From Ixodes scapularis (lineage: Eukaryota > Arthropoda > Arachnida > Ixodida > Ixodidae): a stretch of 64,000 nt of DNA. The notes under the pieces were generated by a model that saw only the letters and a program-made list of their open reading frames with translations, did not search any database and was not told the origin of the DNA. The stretch lies in the NCBI RefSeq assembly GCF_016920785.2, contig NW_024609837.1, positions 44,580,745-44,644,744 on the forward strand, in the 5' to 3' direction. Position 1 is the first letter of the stretch; each line of letters starts with the position of its first letter. A program made the position numbers and the translations under genes. Positions 1 to 12,269 of this stretch are shown one piece after another.

Positions 1-730
1 TTTCACTCGGATGTAGCCCGTTTGGCAACCGGGTACGCAGCAAGAGATCTGTCGCTGTTTCACCGACAGCATTTTGGCGCTACACTTACGCGTTCACCAT
101 CCGCAAAATCCGAAAACACAAGATTCAAAACATATTTCGATCGAACACACGGAACTATGAAATCGTGATCGGCTTACCGACGCGCGCACCACTCAAAGGT
201 AAAAAAGAAAAGAAGAGCAATGACGTCGTCGACTCGAAACGCATTTTCCGCCAAACCTGGCAGGCTGCGCAATTTTTTCCGGGTAACTCGACTACAGCGC
301 CACCGCAAGCTGTCAATACACGCTCCCTCACGAGCTCCCGTTGCCGAGCCGCTGCGGTCCCAACACTACCCAAGTATTCCAGTACACTGTATCAGTGCTG
401 CGCTGTGCCGCCATGATTCTCCCAAGGGCTGCACGTTGCACGTGTCTCGTGCATCGACTCGCCTTGCACTGAACGTATGAAACACGAAGGGGCTTTAATG
501 TCGTCTGCTCGCTCCTTGGGACCCAGATAACGCTTTCGCATTAAAAGTTCATAGAATTTCCAAAACAGTTCCTAAGCAGCACAGCAACGTCTATAGAATA
601 CACGACGGTTCAAAATGCGATTGTAATTCAAGGACGATGTACGCGGTGATTTCAGCAGCAACTTATTTTTTTTTTGTTTTTTTTATTGAAAAGCAAAGAG
701 GGTGACATTTGGCGAAGTCTATCGCCTTTG

Positions 731-945
731 AGCCTCGGCCACTCTGCAAATACATCGTACAAAAGACAGTCTGCTCCAGACAGACTATGGGGCACGCTAC
801 GACGTTCTTGTCACGCTTGTCATAAAAACAAAACAAAAAAACACCGTTTGCATACAGGATTTCGTCCGCAGAGGATTCTCTCATTATGCCTGCAGTCAAC
901 ACCGCGCGTCTTTTTGTATGATGTACGAGCAGTGAGACTTGGGCT
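731..945. mobile_element. MITE, family A copy 1
   Basis: Imperfect terminal inverted repeats start AGCC and contain TACATCGTACAAAAGAC on the left and the inverse of GTATGATGTACGAGCAG on the right. The same ends occur at 15.2 and 19.6 kb. Flanking triplets are TTG and TTA. The right end is flush with the protease stop codon. There is no coding capacity. The 640 bases to its left hold nothing recognisable. Confidence 0.6.
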
Positions 946-1113
946 TTAGGGAGTTGCTCCAACGACGCTGGCGATCCAGTCCAGCTGCGTCGAGATTCGG
1001 GCACAGACTGTCGGAGAAAATAACTCGACGATTGCGCTCAAATACGAAATGACTCCGGCCAGGACGTAGCGGCCGTCCTCCCTGGCACACTGAAGAGGTC
1101 CACCGCTATCGCC
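946..1113 (-). CDS. Serine protease terminal exon (GDSGGP)
   Basis: After a ccccacag acceptor the minus strand reads GDSGGPLQC, giving the catalytic Ser195 and Cys201, and continues 55 residues to a TAA. The end (ARISTQLDWIASVV) is the normal C-terminal helix. The wall of the S1 pocket is unusual: where the family has SWGxGC the sequence reads SYLSAIVEL, so Trp215, Gly216 and Cys220 are all replaced. The Cys in TVCAR sits where Tyr228 is normally found. The exon is open and well spliced, so this looks like divergence more than decay. A MITE abuts the stop codon directly. Confidence 0.9.
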   Translation of the reverse strand, partial: GDSGGPLQCAREDGRYVLAGVISYLSAIVELFSPTVCARISTQLDWIASVVGATP

Positions 1114-1933
1114 CTGTGGGGTACAGAAAGAGCCGTGACGTTAACAAGTGGGACCGATAACATGTCTGCTGACAGTTGTGCATCAGTCGTGTGACCGGGG
1201 CTTACAGGCTTGTTCCCACAATCGCGTCTGCGGTTGCGGCGGAGTGCGCCGCAATCAAACGCGAGTGTGTGAACGGTCCTCATTCGTTTCCGGTTTCGCT
1301 ATTCGAGTGTCGGAGGCCGTCACACGCGTCTGCGTTCGGCTGGATGTCGTGCGCTCGTGGAACACTAAACGCTTACGCAACGTTCATGCCCTTTCTGATT
1401 GGACACGAGTTCTGACCCGAACGCTGCCGCAAAACTGGAGTCCGGTTCATGTCCCGCGCTCGACTCCGCCAGGGGGGGGGGGGGGGGGGGGCAATGATGT
1501 TTAACGCAGAAAATTGTCCCCTTTTCAGGGAATATACAGTCTCAATTTCCGTGAAACATGGAAATGGGAATCCTAAAGCGGTTGCCGCGAATTTTTAAGA
1601 ATAACAAAAGATTAAAAAAAAAAAAAAAACCTAAAAAAGCTTCAAAATTAAATAAAAAAAAAACAATTTAGGGGCGCAAGAGCTTTAACAGAAAGTGAGA
1701 CAGTCACATTGTAGGAAGGAGAGGCATCTGAACGATCCCTAGGCGTAGCAAAACGGCCGCGCCTACAGGTTATATCAATGAGGTAATACAAATATGAACT
1801 GGCCAGTAACAATCGTTCTTTAAACATGCAATTGTATGCGGATTTTGTGATAAAAGGCGCGAAAAGTTGCCGCTAGTGTGGTCAGGCCTTTAAAGGAGCA
1901 TTCCGGTAATTTTTTTAGCTACCAAACTAACTA
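1114..1933. other. Intronic stretch with a 20-G run
   Basis: No gene was seen. It contains an uninterrupted run of 20 G (about 1472-1491), able in principle to form a quadruplex, and A-rich segments near 1612-1665. It lies within the protease gene, just upstream of the terminal exon. Confidence 0.5.
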
Positions 1934-2132
1934 TAGGGAGTATTCACTGGCGGCCATATCCGTGTGCGCTGCTGCAGAGCGCGTGCTGACGGCGAGCTTC
2001 CGCCGTCCTTTTGGAGCGTGCATTTATCACCATCAAGGTTGCCGGTCTTAGCAGGCTATTAATGTGAGCTCGTACTGATCATGCGCTCTAAACATCGCCC
2101 CCATATATGGCGTCCAGGGAATACCTCCTATA
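1934..2132. mobile_element. MITE, family B copy 1
   Basis: Terminal inverted repeats read TATAGGGAGTATTCACTGG on the left and the inverse of CCAGGGAATACCTCCTATA on the right, closing a roughly 195-bp non-coding element. A second copy at 48.8 kb shares the interior (AGCAGGCTATTAATGTG, GCATGCGCTCTA). TA flanks suggest a TA target duplication. Confidence 0.8.
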
Positions 2133-2599
2133 TTTCCTGAATCGCCGGTCATCAGCCTATCCGGTTCGCTATGTAGTATTACGAAATTTAGGATAGTTAT
2201 TATACAATTCGCAAATGAAAATAATGTCAAAATCAGCATTTAAATATACCCGCACTTTTCAGTGCCGTAACCTCAGTGGAAGGCAGGCTCGCAGGTCGAG
2301 GGGGCAGTCTAAAAATGAACTGTGCCGCTCATTCGTTTCGTACTGCTGCACGGCGATTAAAGCGAGCTTCCAAAGCATTAATCTGACACTATAGAGCTGC
2401 TTTTAATCAGTTGGGAACAAAGTCTACAGTCTAAAGAGAAAACCCCTGCCTTCCGCTGAAGTCCCTTTTTCATTGTTGCCGATAGAGACTTTCACTTTGA
2501 AAAATACGGTGTGGAAAGAAATTGTAAATTCAATAACTTTGCCAAAAGAGTTTTTTTATTCCGCTATTGGGGTGATTGTTTCAGCGATGTTTTGTTGGT

Positions 2600-3310
2600 G
2601 TATTTAGCAAGTTATCAGGCAAATGGGGCTATAAAAAAACACAAGAGTAACTGCGGTTAAGGCTGGTAACGAAGTTATAATTGACAGAGGCACAAGCCGT
2701 GCTACAATATCTGCTTGGAATATTTTTACCTTCACACAAGCTTACTAGGGCCCCAAGCATACTCGAACGCAAGGCCACTGACCAAGAAACTCCTTTGTTG
2801 CGGTGCAATTTCAAAAACAAAAGTTCCTTTCAAACTCTTCTTTACAAGACTTGATGACGTCGCTGAGGGGTTGCATTATCACGTTGGTCACTGGATCTCC
2901 AATGACGGCACTTGAATGCGGCTGATAGATTCGACCCGAGCATTGCGTGAGCACTCGATTTGGGCTCGTGATAATCGATAGCTCGAGAAGCTTTCGGGCA
3001 GTGTCCTGTGTCCAATCGTTTCAATCACGAAAATTGCCGAACCATAAAAATGTCTGGAACTCAGCGCGTGTCCTGTGCTTTGCCAACCTCAGCGCTTCGC
3101 TAGGATAAACATTGATGGCTCCAGTTCATGTGGCCGCTTCTTCTGGCTGCGTTTTGAGGGAGTTACTCGTTTTTCTACGATTTGTTTTGCGACTTCTATG
3201 GTGCAGAAACGAACGCGTGTTTCATAGGCCATTAACGTGAGGGATTTGTTCTGTGCGGTATTTGCGCAAAGTACAAAGATCGTTGCATCGACCTTTTATA
3301 GTAAATTCTT
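2600..3310 (+). repeat. Dispersed repeat R1, copy 1
   Basis: Segments of this stretch recur in order at about 52.52-52.70, 54.92-55.06 and 56.85-57.05 kb (for example GGCTCGTGATAATC, AATGTCTGGAAC and CGCAAAGTACAAA). The second copy is broken by later material including a Penelope-like element. No coding frame was seen. The family is unrecognised. Confidence 0.65.
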
Positions 3311-3950
3311 CAAAAAAAGTAATTGATATTTTTACATTTCACTCTAACAAAATAGGAGGGTTCTTGCAGAACGTGGCCTCCAAAGAGCATGTTTAAGTGA
3401 GCACTAGAAGACATTTAAAAATTTTGCCTCCTACGCCTATCTGCCCCTTAAAATGCGGCAGGCTTTCGAAGATACTGTTTGCATCGCTCTTTCCGCACTC
3501 AAAACGTTTAAAGAAAGAGCACCACCTTTTTTGTGTGTGTGTGTGTCAGATTGATGAACCACATTGTATAAATAATGTTCGCGTTTCATAGATGTTTTAT
3601 GGACGCGTGGACGTTTCACGGACGCGAGCAGGATGCAAATGAGTCGTTAAACTACGTGATCTGGTGTAGGTGTGCAAAAGCCACACTTGTTGCGATGTCC
3701 ACAATCAAGGCTGCTGTCTATGACGCAGTTGCGTTCTACAACAAAGGCAACGAAGCAAGAAAAAAATTACATGCCATTCCACTCTGTGATTGTGGATGAC
3801 CAGCGAAGCTGTTTAAAACTAGACGGTGCTGTTTGCCGCTCGTCGCCGCCGCTGACATTCTGGTTGCCGTTCCCGCCGTTGCTCTTCGTAGGCGCGTTGC
3901 TCTTCGGGAGTCCGGACTGTACGCGGCCTTTCTATTACGACTAGAGGAGT
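3311..3950. other. No feature seen
   Basis: Mixed-composition DNA with a short GT microsatellite near 3535. Short open frames show no recognisable domain. Confidence 0.4.
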
Positions 3951-3959
3951 TAAATTGCA

Positions 3960-4560
3960 ATTGAAGAACCGCGGAAAGTAGACACGCGCGACGGGACCGC
4001 CACTTCGGGAGAGCGGAAAGAACTAGGACACGCAAGCGCTTGGAATGACGACAAAGAGAGGGCGGTGCGAGTTTTTGTTGACGTACACGAAACATGCACG
4101 GAACCCGAGCCATGGACCGCGCGACGGTACCGCCACCCCGGGAGAGCGGAAGGAACGATGTACGCAAGCGCCTAGAACGTGTGGGCAACCTGGGGATACC
4201 AAGCGTTCGGCCCATGTTGCCCCGCCGACAATCATAAGTGGCCATCTTCACCACGAGGGGGCCAATGGCAACTGACCACGCGAGCGACGCTCTGCCGTCG
4301 TTAAAGGGCCTTCGCAGCATTTGCGCGGGGGCTGTTGGGATCGCGGCGCAGGCGATAGCGGTTATTAAATGTTTACGTGTTGTTGAACTGGTGTGCTTGT
4401 CATTCCCGGAGACGGGTAGCAGCAAGGGAAATCCCACAAACGTCGACAAAGAGAGGGCGCTGCGATTTCTGTTGACATACGCAAACGATCCAAGGAACCC
4501 TAGCCATAAATAGCTTCGCTGTAAAAAGCGCTTGAGGCCCTTGGTGTAACACCAGGCGTG
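3960..4560. repeat. GC-rich segment with direct repeats
   Basis: Two imperfect direct duplications are visible. One holds GAGAGCGGAA and recurs about 133 bases apart (about 3990 and 4120). The other, starting GACAAAGAGAGGGCG, recurs about 395 bases apart (about 4047 and 4442). The minus strand is open for 289 codons, but composition and lack of any motif make that frame doubtful. Confidence 0.45.
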
Positions 4561-4599
4561 TTCTTCGATGTGGATCCTGAACCGGATGGACAACATCCG

Positions 4600-5660
4600 A
4601 ATCACAATAGCAGACTTTCAGGCTTCTGCCTAAAGTAAGACAAGAAGGAAAATGGAGGCGAGTGCCAGGAAAGGCTTCACTAGGCAGTGCAAAGAAAATG
4701 GCGCTAAAGACTATGCACATAGCGCGTTTTAGGATTCTGAATCAGCAGCCGAAGTTCCAACTGCGATTTCGTGAAAACTCTGTTTTCGTACATGTAAGGA
4801 AATGTTTTCAGTAACTAGTAAAGCTGTCGAAAATAACGTTTTCTCTTTCTGTTACTCGTTGCCTACTTTATTTACTGAACCTCATAAATTGCGTTTTATT
4901 CAAATCTTTTTTTTTAATATATTATATTTCTCTTCGCAGAATGCATAAAAAATGGATCACAGTTGTGTACAAACTTATTTGAAAAATGTAAGGCGTGCAA
5001 ATTTTTATTCCATTATTTTTGTTCAAAAGAAAGTCCGCGTGGGGGGTATAACTAAAAAAGGTTTTATGGCTCTAGTTGAATTTGAGAATTCATAAATATT
5101 CCTTAACAAAACTAAAAAAAAATCGTAAATATATATGAATTTATATATTTGTTAGAACTGGCACATGCTTCGGTGTTTTTGAATAAAACTTCGTGTGCAG
5201 CAAGCAGAAAGAAACGACCTGGAATTTTGAAGCTGCTCGTATAGAGTGAAGCTGAGATAATATAAAGAAAAGTTGAGTCATATGTAACCTACCATCCCCC
5301 TAAAGGGATTGTCCGGCAAAGTTTAGTTTTTCAGAAAACAAATAAATTATATAGTTCTTTTAGGAATACCGTCACAAATAACAAGTGATGAGGAGACGAA
5401 AACTGAAGCAAACTAAACGTTTAATGGGGCGAACCTGAGCCCAAAAGGAAAATAGAAAAAGGTTGGCGTCGCAAGCGTAGAAACAGCAGGATCAAACGCT
5501 GGAGCGGGCTCCGACTCGCCATGCGGATTCCCTTTATACCCGCGTGGTTTTCTGAAATATTCGGTTAAGAAGGTTCGGCGACTAGAACATTCGGACCTCG
5601 AGAACAAGCAACAGGGTTCTTGAATTTACCAGAACATTAGACTGAAAGAATAAATAAAAG
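4600..5660. other. AT-rich region, nothing seen
   Basis: No gene, terminal repeat or tandem array was recognised. Confidence 0.4.
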
Positions 5661-5664
5661 ACTC

Positions 5665-5738
5665 GTAACTCCCAGGAATCAAACCCTAAGCGCCAGCACG
5701 AAAGTCAAGGGCGGTAACCACTCGGCCACGCACGCGCT
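5665..5738 (-). repeat. tRNA-Ser-like SINE head or tRNA relic
   Basis: On the minus strand an A-box-like TGGCCGAGTGG is followed about 33 bases on by a B-box-like GGTTTGATTCC, the pol III promoter pair of class II tRNAs. The sequence does not fold as a complete tRNA by eye and lacks a clear acceptor stem, so a tRNA-derived SINE head is preferred. Confidence 0.5.
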
Positions 5739-6570
5739 CACTCGCCGACACGCGTGGCAATATCATCCGCACGATTTGCAATTCTTAATGCTCCGCCGTG
5801 CAAGTAATTTAATTTTAAAGAGAGCTCAACTGCTCAGATTCCACCCGCACACTCTAAAAAAAATCCGTTCTTGAAAGGTTCTTCGCCGCCCCAAGAACTC
5901 TTTTTCCTCGTGAAGAACTGTTTTCGCTCAAACAGTGTCGCCCCCTGGCGCACCAGAAAGGCGACCGGGCGATGAAGAACGTTTGCCTGGAAAAAAGTTC
6001 TTCATAACGTTTTTTTTTTCTTGTTTTTTTTCCCGAAGAAGCGGTTGCGCGCGAAGGAGTGCCGGTGGTGCCGCCGTGCCGCTGCGCCGCGCCGTTTGCC
6101 TGCGTGAGATTATGTAAAGGCGACAGTAACGGCGGCCAACAATTCGGGGTTCGCTGTTTACTGTTTCGACCTGGTTCTGTCGGCGGCATTCAATGGATGG
6201 GGTCACGGTGCGAGAACATACAGATGTGTTTAGACCGAAGCTCCAGGACGTGTCGGATTGATTGACAAAGCAAAACCTTGGAGACCTCGTCCAGAGATTC
6301 GAAGGTAAGCAGAATGCTCCGTCCTCTTTGTTCGTGTTGGTTGGCGGCGTCGGTTTCGTCTCGCGTTTTCAGTTTCCAAGTTGAGTGCCGGTAACGGTGG
6401 CTGATCGGGGTCTCGATGGCGCTATCCTTCCATACTTCCATGGGCACGCGAATATTTTTTTATGAAACTTGTAGTGCAGTGTGGTTATTTGGACATATTT
6501 TGTGAGCGAGGAAGTGCTTCCGGGTCTTTCGGCGATTGGTGAGATTTGTCGTCGTTTGTGCGATTTCAGC

Positions 6571-9108
6571 ATGAGCGGATACGAGTGTTCAAAGTTTTCG
6601 CAGTGCTACCACATCGGGAGTCATCTGACAAATCATGTCCAGATAGCTCATGGCGACCCGGACTTTAATTCTGTTTGCAAGTTGGGTAAGTGCTCTCCGT
6701 CTGGACGATATTCTATTGCATTTGAAGGCTTAGGAAGCACATGAAACGTAAACATGTCGAGGGAGGATGTGCGGAACCAGAAAATGGAAGCAGTGTGGGG
6801 GTGATGCATGCCACTGCTTTATGGTTGCCCCCCCCCCCCCCTATCTTCACTCTATACTATATTTGTGTACACCATCGGAATAAAAGGGTAGAAAATGTGG
6901 TATAACTTCTGTCATTAACATATATAACATATATGTATGATATATACGGTATGTGCAATATTTTATCTAATTTTACGCAGAATAGGTTGATGGGGAGACG
7001 TTACTAAACTTGTCAGTGTGGATGATTGAGCAGTTGCTCCCTGCTATGAAACTGCGAGTCAAACTGCTAAAACTGATTGAACAGCTGAAAGGAGACATAA
7101 AAGAAAGGTAGGGCACATTACCCAAATGGAAATTTGCGTTCCATTTGTGAAATTCTAGTTGCACTAATTACATTGTTATCTTTCAGCTTGCCTGGACCCT
7201 CCAATGTGTCTCGTGCTAGTAACACAGCAGCCTCAGCTTGGCCTACAGAGGTTGTAAGGAATGTATGGCCACAGAGATATACTCTCCCATAATTTCCCTC
7301 ACTACCCTTACAGAGGCTGTGTGAAAAGAGTGAACTTTTCCTTCAACGACAGCAAAATGAAGCACGAACAAAGTTGGTCGCTGCGTTGGCAGACGACATT
7401 CTGAGCAAAACTCCGAAAGCAGCAGCATTTGAAGTCCTCACTTATATATCTTAAAATAGAGGCTAATATTGGTTGATTTTTCTTTCCAGAACGCCAAGTC
7501 GGTCTTAGCTAGATGATGTCATGCGTGCCCTCCAAGTGGCGTACCCCTTCCTGGCCGACTCCACTGGACGCTGCGTAAGGTTTACAAGAACTTGTTTTCA
7601 TTCTGACAATTGAAATGCTTGTATCGAAGTTCATTATCTGCATTGTAACAGGCTTGCTACTCATCAGTCTCACTGTAGGATTCACTGCGACACAGCCTTT
7701 TTAACAGAATGAAAAAAGAAAGGTTGCTTCTTACGCATCTGCCAGAAGTTCAGCAAAACAAGGAAAACTATGGCAAAGGTGGTGGGCGAAAGCGAAAGGA
7801 AAAACGCCAACGCAGTGACTGTATTCAAAAATACAAAAAGGACCATGGTAAGTTTGTTATAACCTGGTTCTGATACAGTCAAAATAAATAAAACTAACCT
7901 GGAAGCGGGAACTGTTCTTAAATAGTTATTCAGCTAAATGTAGTTATGTAATTGCTGCACCATATGCTTCAAAGTGCTCATTTTGCCAAAATGAGAGGAA
8001 TCTTTATACAGTTTTCAGTTGCCCGTCCAGAGGAATGGTTAGAAGCTTGGGAATGACCTTACCGAATTTGGCTTGATCGTTTTTAAAAGGCATATTTATT
8101 GTTCGCATGCAGATTTTTGTTATGAAGTCTTAAATATACGACATTGATATTCACAATCAAATGACGAAATATTCGTTTTATTATAACCTTTAGAACTGTA
8201 ACAAAACATCACTTTGACTACTCAAAATGTTTCTATTTTTACATTATTTTATTTTAGTGGTACATACTGTTTGCTCTACTTTTGATTCCGTACCTAAAAC
8301 CACCATTCACAGCAGTTCATACTATCCATCATCACTCAGATTGTTGTTGCCGTGTCTGGTGCTTCTATGTGCAACTAAGCAGATAGTGCTTTGCTCGAGA
8401 GAATCAAACTTGTCAAGCAATTGATGTCAACAAAAGTTTGCACAGGAGTGGGAGGGCAAAGTAGATAGTGTTTTAGTTGAGCATGCCGACACATTAACCG
8501 TATGATAATATTCACAGTGGTAAGAATAAAAACGAAGTTTTTACAAACATGCCAATACATCTTTTAGCTGCTCCTAAACATACTTTTGGCTACTCCTAAA
8601 TGGACTTCTGAGTACTGCAACAGGTGCTCCAAAGTGACTTGAACGAATCACATTGCTGTAAATGTAATCTGTAAAAGTCACAGTTGCATGGCTTGTCAGA
8701 TATATCAAATACTCTCTGGTTGTCTCTCGGTTAAATCTCTTTCGTTGCATCGAACTGCCTTATTATAGCTAAAATATAGAGTGCACATAACTTGATCTAT
8801 TTGGGCCCGTGCACCCACTGTTTAAATTACAATTTTTTACATAACATAAAATAAGGCTTGCTGGAGTTCGTCTGGTACACAACTTTGTTCTTCAAATCTC
8901 ATTTTGTGTGCATGGAACTGACTTTTTTTTTCAGGTTCCACAGCATGACGTAGAAGGTACCGACAACAGGGCAGACCACGTAGAGATTATGGCTGCTGAA
9001 TGCTCCAAGGCGGCAACAGATGTGAAGCTCTTACTTCAAATAATGGCACAGACGTCACAGGCAAGGAGGGTAGACATCGCTGGCAATACCACCACTGATG
9101 TTATTTAG
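6571..9108 (+). pseudogene. Decayed C2H2/SAM-domain multi-exon gene
   Basis: Several exons with splice-like borders can be followed. Exon 1 (6571-6685) reads MSGYECSKFSQCYH, a C2H2 finger in which the second Cys has become Phe, and ends at GTAAGT. A segment at 6987-7107 reads VDGETLLNLSVWMIEQLLP followed by a basic helix, resembling a SAM domain. Later pieces are about 7188-7252, 7315-7453, 7490-7575 (YPFLADSTG), 7679-7845 (SLRHSLFNRMKKERL then a Lys/Arg-rich tail, donor GTAAGT) and 8937-9108 (acidic/helical C-terminus, stop). Exon phases do not all agree and stops interrupt some joins, so it is probably not functional. Function is unknown. It may be a member of a dispersed gene family. Confidence 0.5.
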
Positions 9109-9109
9109 C

Positions 9110-10030
9110 TGTACAAGGCCCTCTGCATTCCCGAAGTGGTAATTTTAACGCCTTTTCCACTAAACTTTCAAAGCAATAGACAGTCTGAATGGTGGATCAG
9201 TTTTGTCTGGTTTTGAGTTACCTCAAACCTAAAAAGGGTATACTAAGAGACTTAGGCACTGTCTAAATTCAGCTAACAGCCTGGTTTGCAGCTACCTACT
9301 TGCAGTGCCGTTGTGCTCTTTGTCTGGGTTTAACACCTGTTTGTGCCATGCGCCCTCGCAGTGTGTGGTTGGAGAGGGGCGTCATGAGAAGGAAGGGGCC
9401 AGAAGTCTGGTTTTGCCGCAATTCCCTTTTTCCTGCTTCCACACTTGAGTGGTTGCCTCGTCCACCTCGTCTCCAAGATAGCATTTTTATCCATAAAGTA
9501 TACCTCAACAAGAAAGGGTTTTGAAGTTTTTGCAAGTCAGTTTTTGTTTTCTTCTGTTAGTGGTCAAATAATAGATATGAGCTCGCTAACGTGCCACATA
9601 TGAAATCAGACATCTAGAACGTTGTCTCCATTTTCTCGAGGCCAAAATTTCTGTGTCTCATTTCAGTGTTCCGCTAGGCCGTGTTTTATTTTATCTATAT
9701 TTTAGGCAGAGAAGCATACTACTCATGTGCTAAGTTTCAATCTAGTCATGTTCAATAAACGTCAGTATGTTTTTTGTGAACCGCGGTATCTTGTCTTCAT
9801 TTCACCATTGACAGGTTGGACATTGCAGAGCATCTCTTTTGTTTCTCCTACCTTTATTCCCTATACCTCATACTTGGTCTTGACAAGAGTATCAACGATG
9901 AATGTGTACTTGAATGTCCATCCAAGCCAGTGGTTCTGCAGTAGAAGTAGTGCCCCAGAAAAGGAGCCTAATCGTTCAAAGCCTGTTTTGCACGTCTGTT
10001 GACGTTTACAAAACGTCTAGGTGATGTATA
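9110..10030. other. No feature seen
   Basis: Short open frames only, without recognisable motifs, terminal repeats or tandem arrays. Confidence 0.4.
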
Positions 10031-10249
10031 TTGCCTCTTTGAACAGTTCGAGACAGTCGTTAAAGAGCGGTTTACAAAAGAGCTACTGTACACCTAAAAT
10101 TGCTGCCCAAGTCGCTTTTTGCGAATAAGTTATTCAAGCTAACTCGAAAGTGGTCTTTGCAACAAACATTTCATTGAAAAGGTTCATAATAGAAAGCTCT
10201 CTCGGTGAAAAGTAACTTAAAAGTTAGGGGTGAGCAAGTAGGGGTTGAA

Positions 10250-11060
10250 ATGAAATCCTTTGTAGTTTTTTTAGTTCTCTCCCGAATGGAACGGTTTTTC
10301 ATCAAATACCTTTGCAAGCTTCTTATAAGCTCTTTCAATTGACCAGTGAATCATGAAAAACCTTTATTGAGTTTTTTTAGGGTCTAAGGAAATAACAGTT
10401 CTAAATAAACTTTCAAGGGAACTTTACTGTTGGGGTGTGCGAATACCCCTCGGTTCAAATAGCGCAGCGATATTTCTAGATTCAAGAAGTCCACTGTACA
10501 CAATGACTTTCATTGCAGCGTTAAACCTAGAAATATCGCTCTTCTTTTTGAACCGAGGGGCTATTCGCACACCCAACATAAAAGTTCCCTTGAAAGGTTA
10601 TTTAGAACTTATTTCCTTAGACCCTAAAATAACTCAATAAAGGTTCTTCATATTATTAACTGGTTAATTAAAAAAGAGCTTATAAGAACCTTCCAAAGGT
10701 ACTTGATGAAAAATCGTTTCATCCGAGAGAGAACTAAAAAGAACTGTTTCAGCGACAGAAGGGCTGGAAAGAACTTTTTAAACGTTCCTCACGAAGAACT
10801 GTTTCATTGAAAAGAGAACTTAAAAGACTGTTAAACGGTTCTTCACCAAGAACTGTTTTAGCAAAAGAAGGGCTGAAAAGAACTTTTTAAAAGTTCCTCA
10901 CGAAGAACTGTTTCATTGAAAAGAGAACTTAAAAGAACTCCTTAAAGGTTCTTCATGAAGAACTTGTTTATAAGGTGCTTAAAAGAACCTTTTAGGGTGA
11001 AAAATATGGACAAGCCGAAGAACTCCAAAAAGTTATTTTTCGAACTGATTTTTTAGTGTG
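10250..11060. mobile_element. Large foldback element with tandem arm repeats
   Basis: The two arms (about 10260-10480 and 10530-10750) are inverted copies around a centre near 10505. GGTGTGCGAATACCCCTCGG on the left matches the inverse of CCGAGGGGCTATTCGCACAC on the right. The right arm continues into an imperfect tandem repeat of about 109 bp built from GAAGAACTGTTTCATTGAAA. Related fragments occur near 5870-6010. No protein is encoded. Loss of symmetry in the outer arm points to expansion after insertion. Confidence 0.75.
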
Positions 11061-11303
11061 TAAAACACACGGCGCTTTTGTTGGCAACAACGAAAGCTCT
11101 GACTTAGAGGGCAACTCCGGCCGAAACTCAAAATGAAATGAATTACTGGTATCGCTTTAGTGACACAAAATACGACCCCAGCCGAAATATTACGTCCGTG
11201 GGACGCCGCATTCTCAACTAATGCCGATCATAAAAATGCGACCCGCCGCGAGCCGCTGCTCTTTAGCGGGCGGCCAGCGGGTTGCCGATCGCTAAAGCAA
11301 CAT

Positions 11304-12033
11304 TAGGGAGTTTTAGAATAGCGCACGCTAAAGCTTTGCGTACGCAAAGAATAGCGTCGTCGCCACTGCGCATGCTCCGAACGCAAACCAGGTTTTGCGC
11401 TTTACGTGCGTAATTTTAGCGCGCGCTATTTCTCGAAAACAGCGTGCGTACGCAAAGAGTCTTTGCGCTTCTCCAAGGAGGATTCGTGATGAGAAGTTGG
11501 CTAAAGCCAAGACGAGCACAGTTAAAAAAAATGGCGGCTTCCAGGATTATGTCGGCGGCTGCTTTGGCGGCGTCGTGAGTGCGACGTCGGCGGCATCCTC
11601 GCGACTGCAATTTTCAATACAGGACGACATTGTACTCGGTTTGGCAGTGATCACCGGCAACTTGATGCTTGCGACGCGCGAACATTTCACGGCGAAGGAA
11701 CGATGTGCGAAGGTCAGTACACGAGACCTCTCTTGCCGAGGCGACGCAAGCGGACACGACCGGTCAACCGCTCGCGTCGTGTTCTCATGTTTAAACAAAT
11801 TAAAATGCTACCCTGGACCAAAAAACTCGTTTTCTTTTAAAGTTACATCATTCCGTGTGTGAAATAAAAATTTGTCTGTATCTTGGTGGCGTCGCAAGCG
11901 CGAGATGCTTGGGCTTTTGTGTCGCGGCGGAGAAACGCTATTCTAAAACTCCCCTGCGTCGCGTGCGCTAATACAAGCGCTAAATTTAGCGCTAGCGTGC
12001 GCTAAAATTGCGTACGTTATTCTAAAACTCCCC
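11304..12033. mobile_element. TIR element starting GGGAGTTTTAG, copy 1
   Basis: The left end reads GGGAGTTTTAGAATAGCGCA and the right end is its inverse (TATTCTAAAACTCCCC), with CGCACGCTAAA in both subterminal regions. A second copy of the terminal motif lies at about 11939-11955, suggesting a composite right end. The interior has an open frame of 155 codons with no motif I can name. TTA precedes the left end, and the duplication, if any, is not clear. Similar ends occur at 19.99 and 39.43 kb. Confidence 0.65.
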
Positions 12034-12269
12034 ATTGAGCCGTGACGTCAGTATCGTTCTCTTTTTTTCCTCCGGTCCGAGCGCTGCGCGGAGTGCGCTT
12101 CTTTGAGCCGCTACCACCGCTACTTCGGCTTGTGATTGGCGTGTTCAGTCGTTTCTTTTATCTGTAGCCCGTGTAGCTTCGGTATAGCCTTTTGTTTATT
12201 TGCTTGTGAGGACTCCAAGACTCGTTTTAGCGAGCAACTCGGTGCGCCCAAGACTGCCCAGCTGTTCCT

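Noticed and set aside
3736..4605. A 289-codon minus-strand open frame.
   Set aside because: GC-rich repetitive DNA with direct repeats, no domain, no codon-pattern support; likely open by composition.
11395..11862. A 155-codon plus frame inside the GGGAGTTTTAG element, considered as a transposon-encoded Myb-like protein.
   Set aside because: The conserved Trp and Pro positions of that fold are not present and no splice signals support it.
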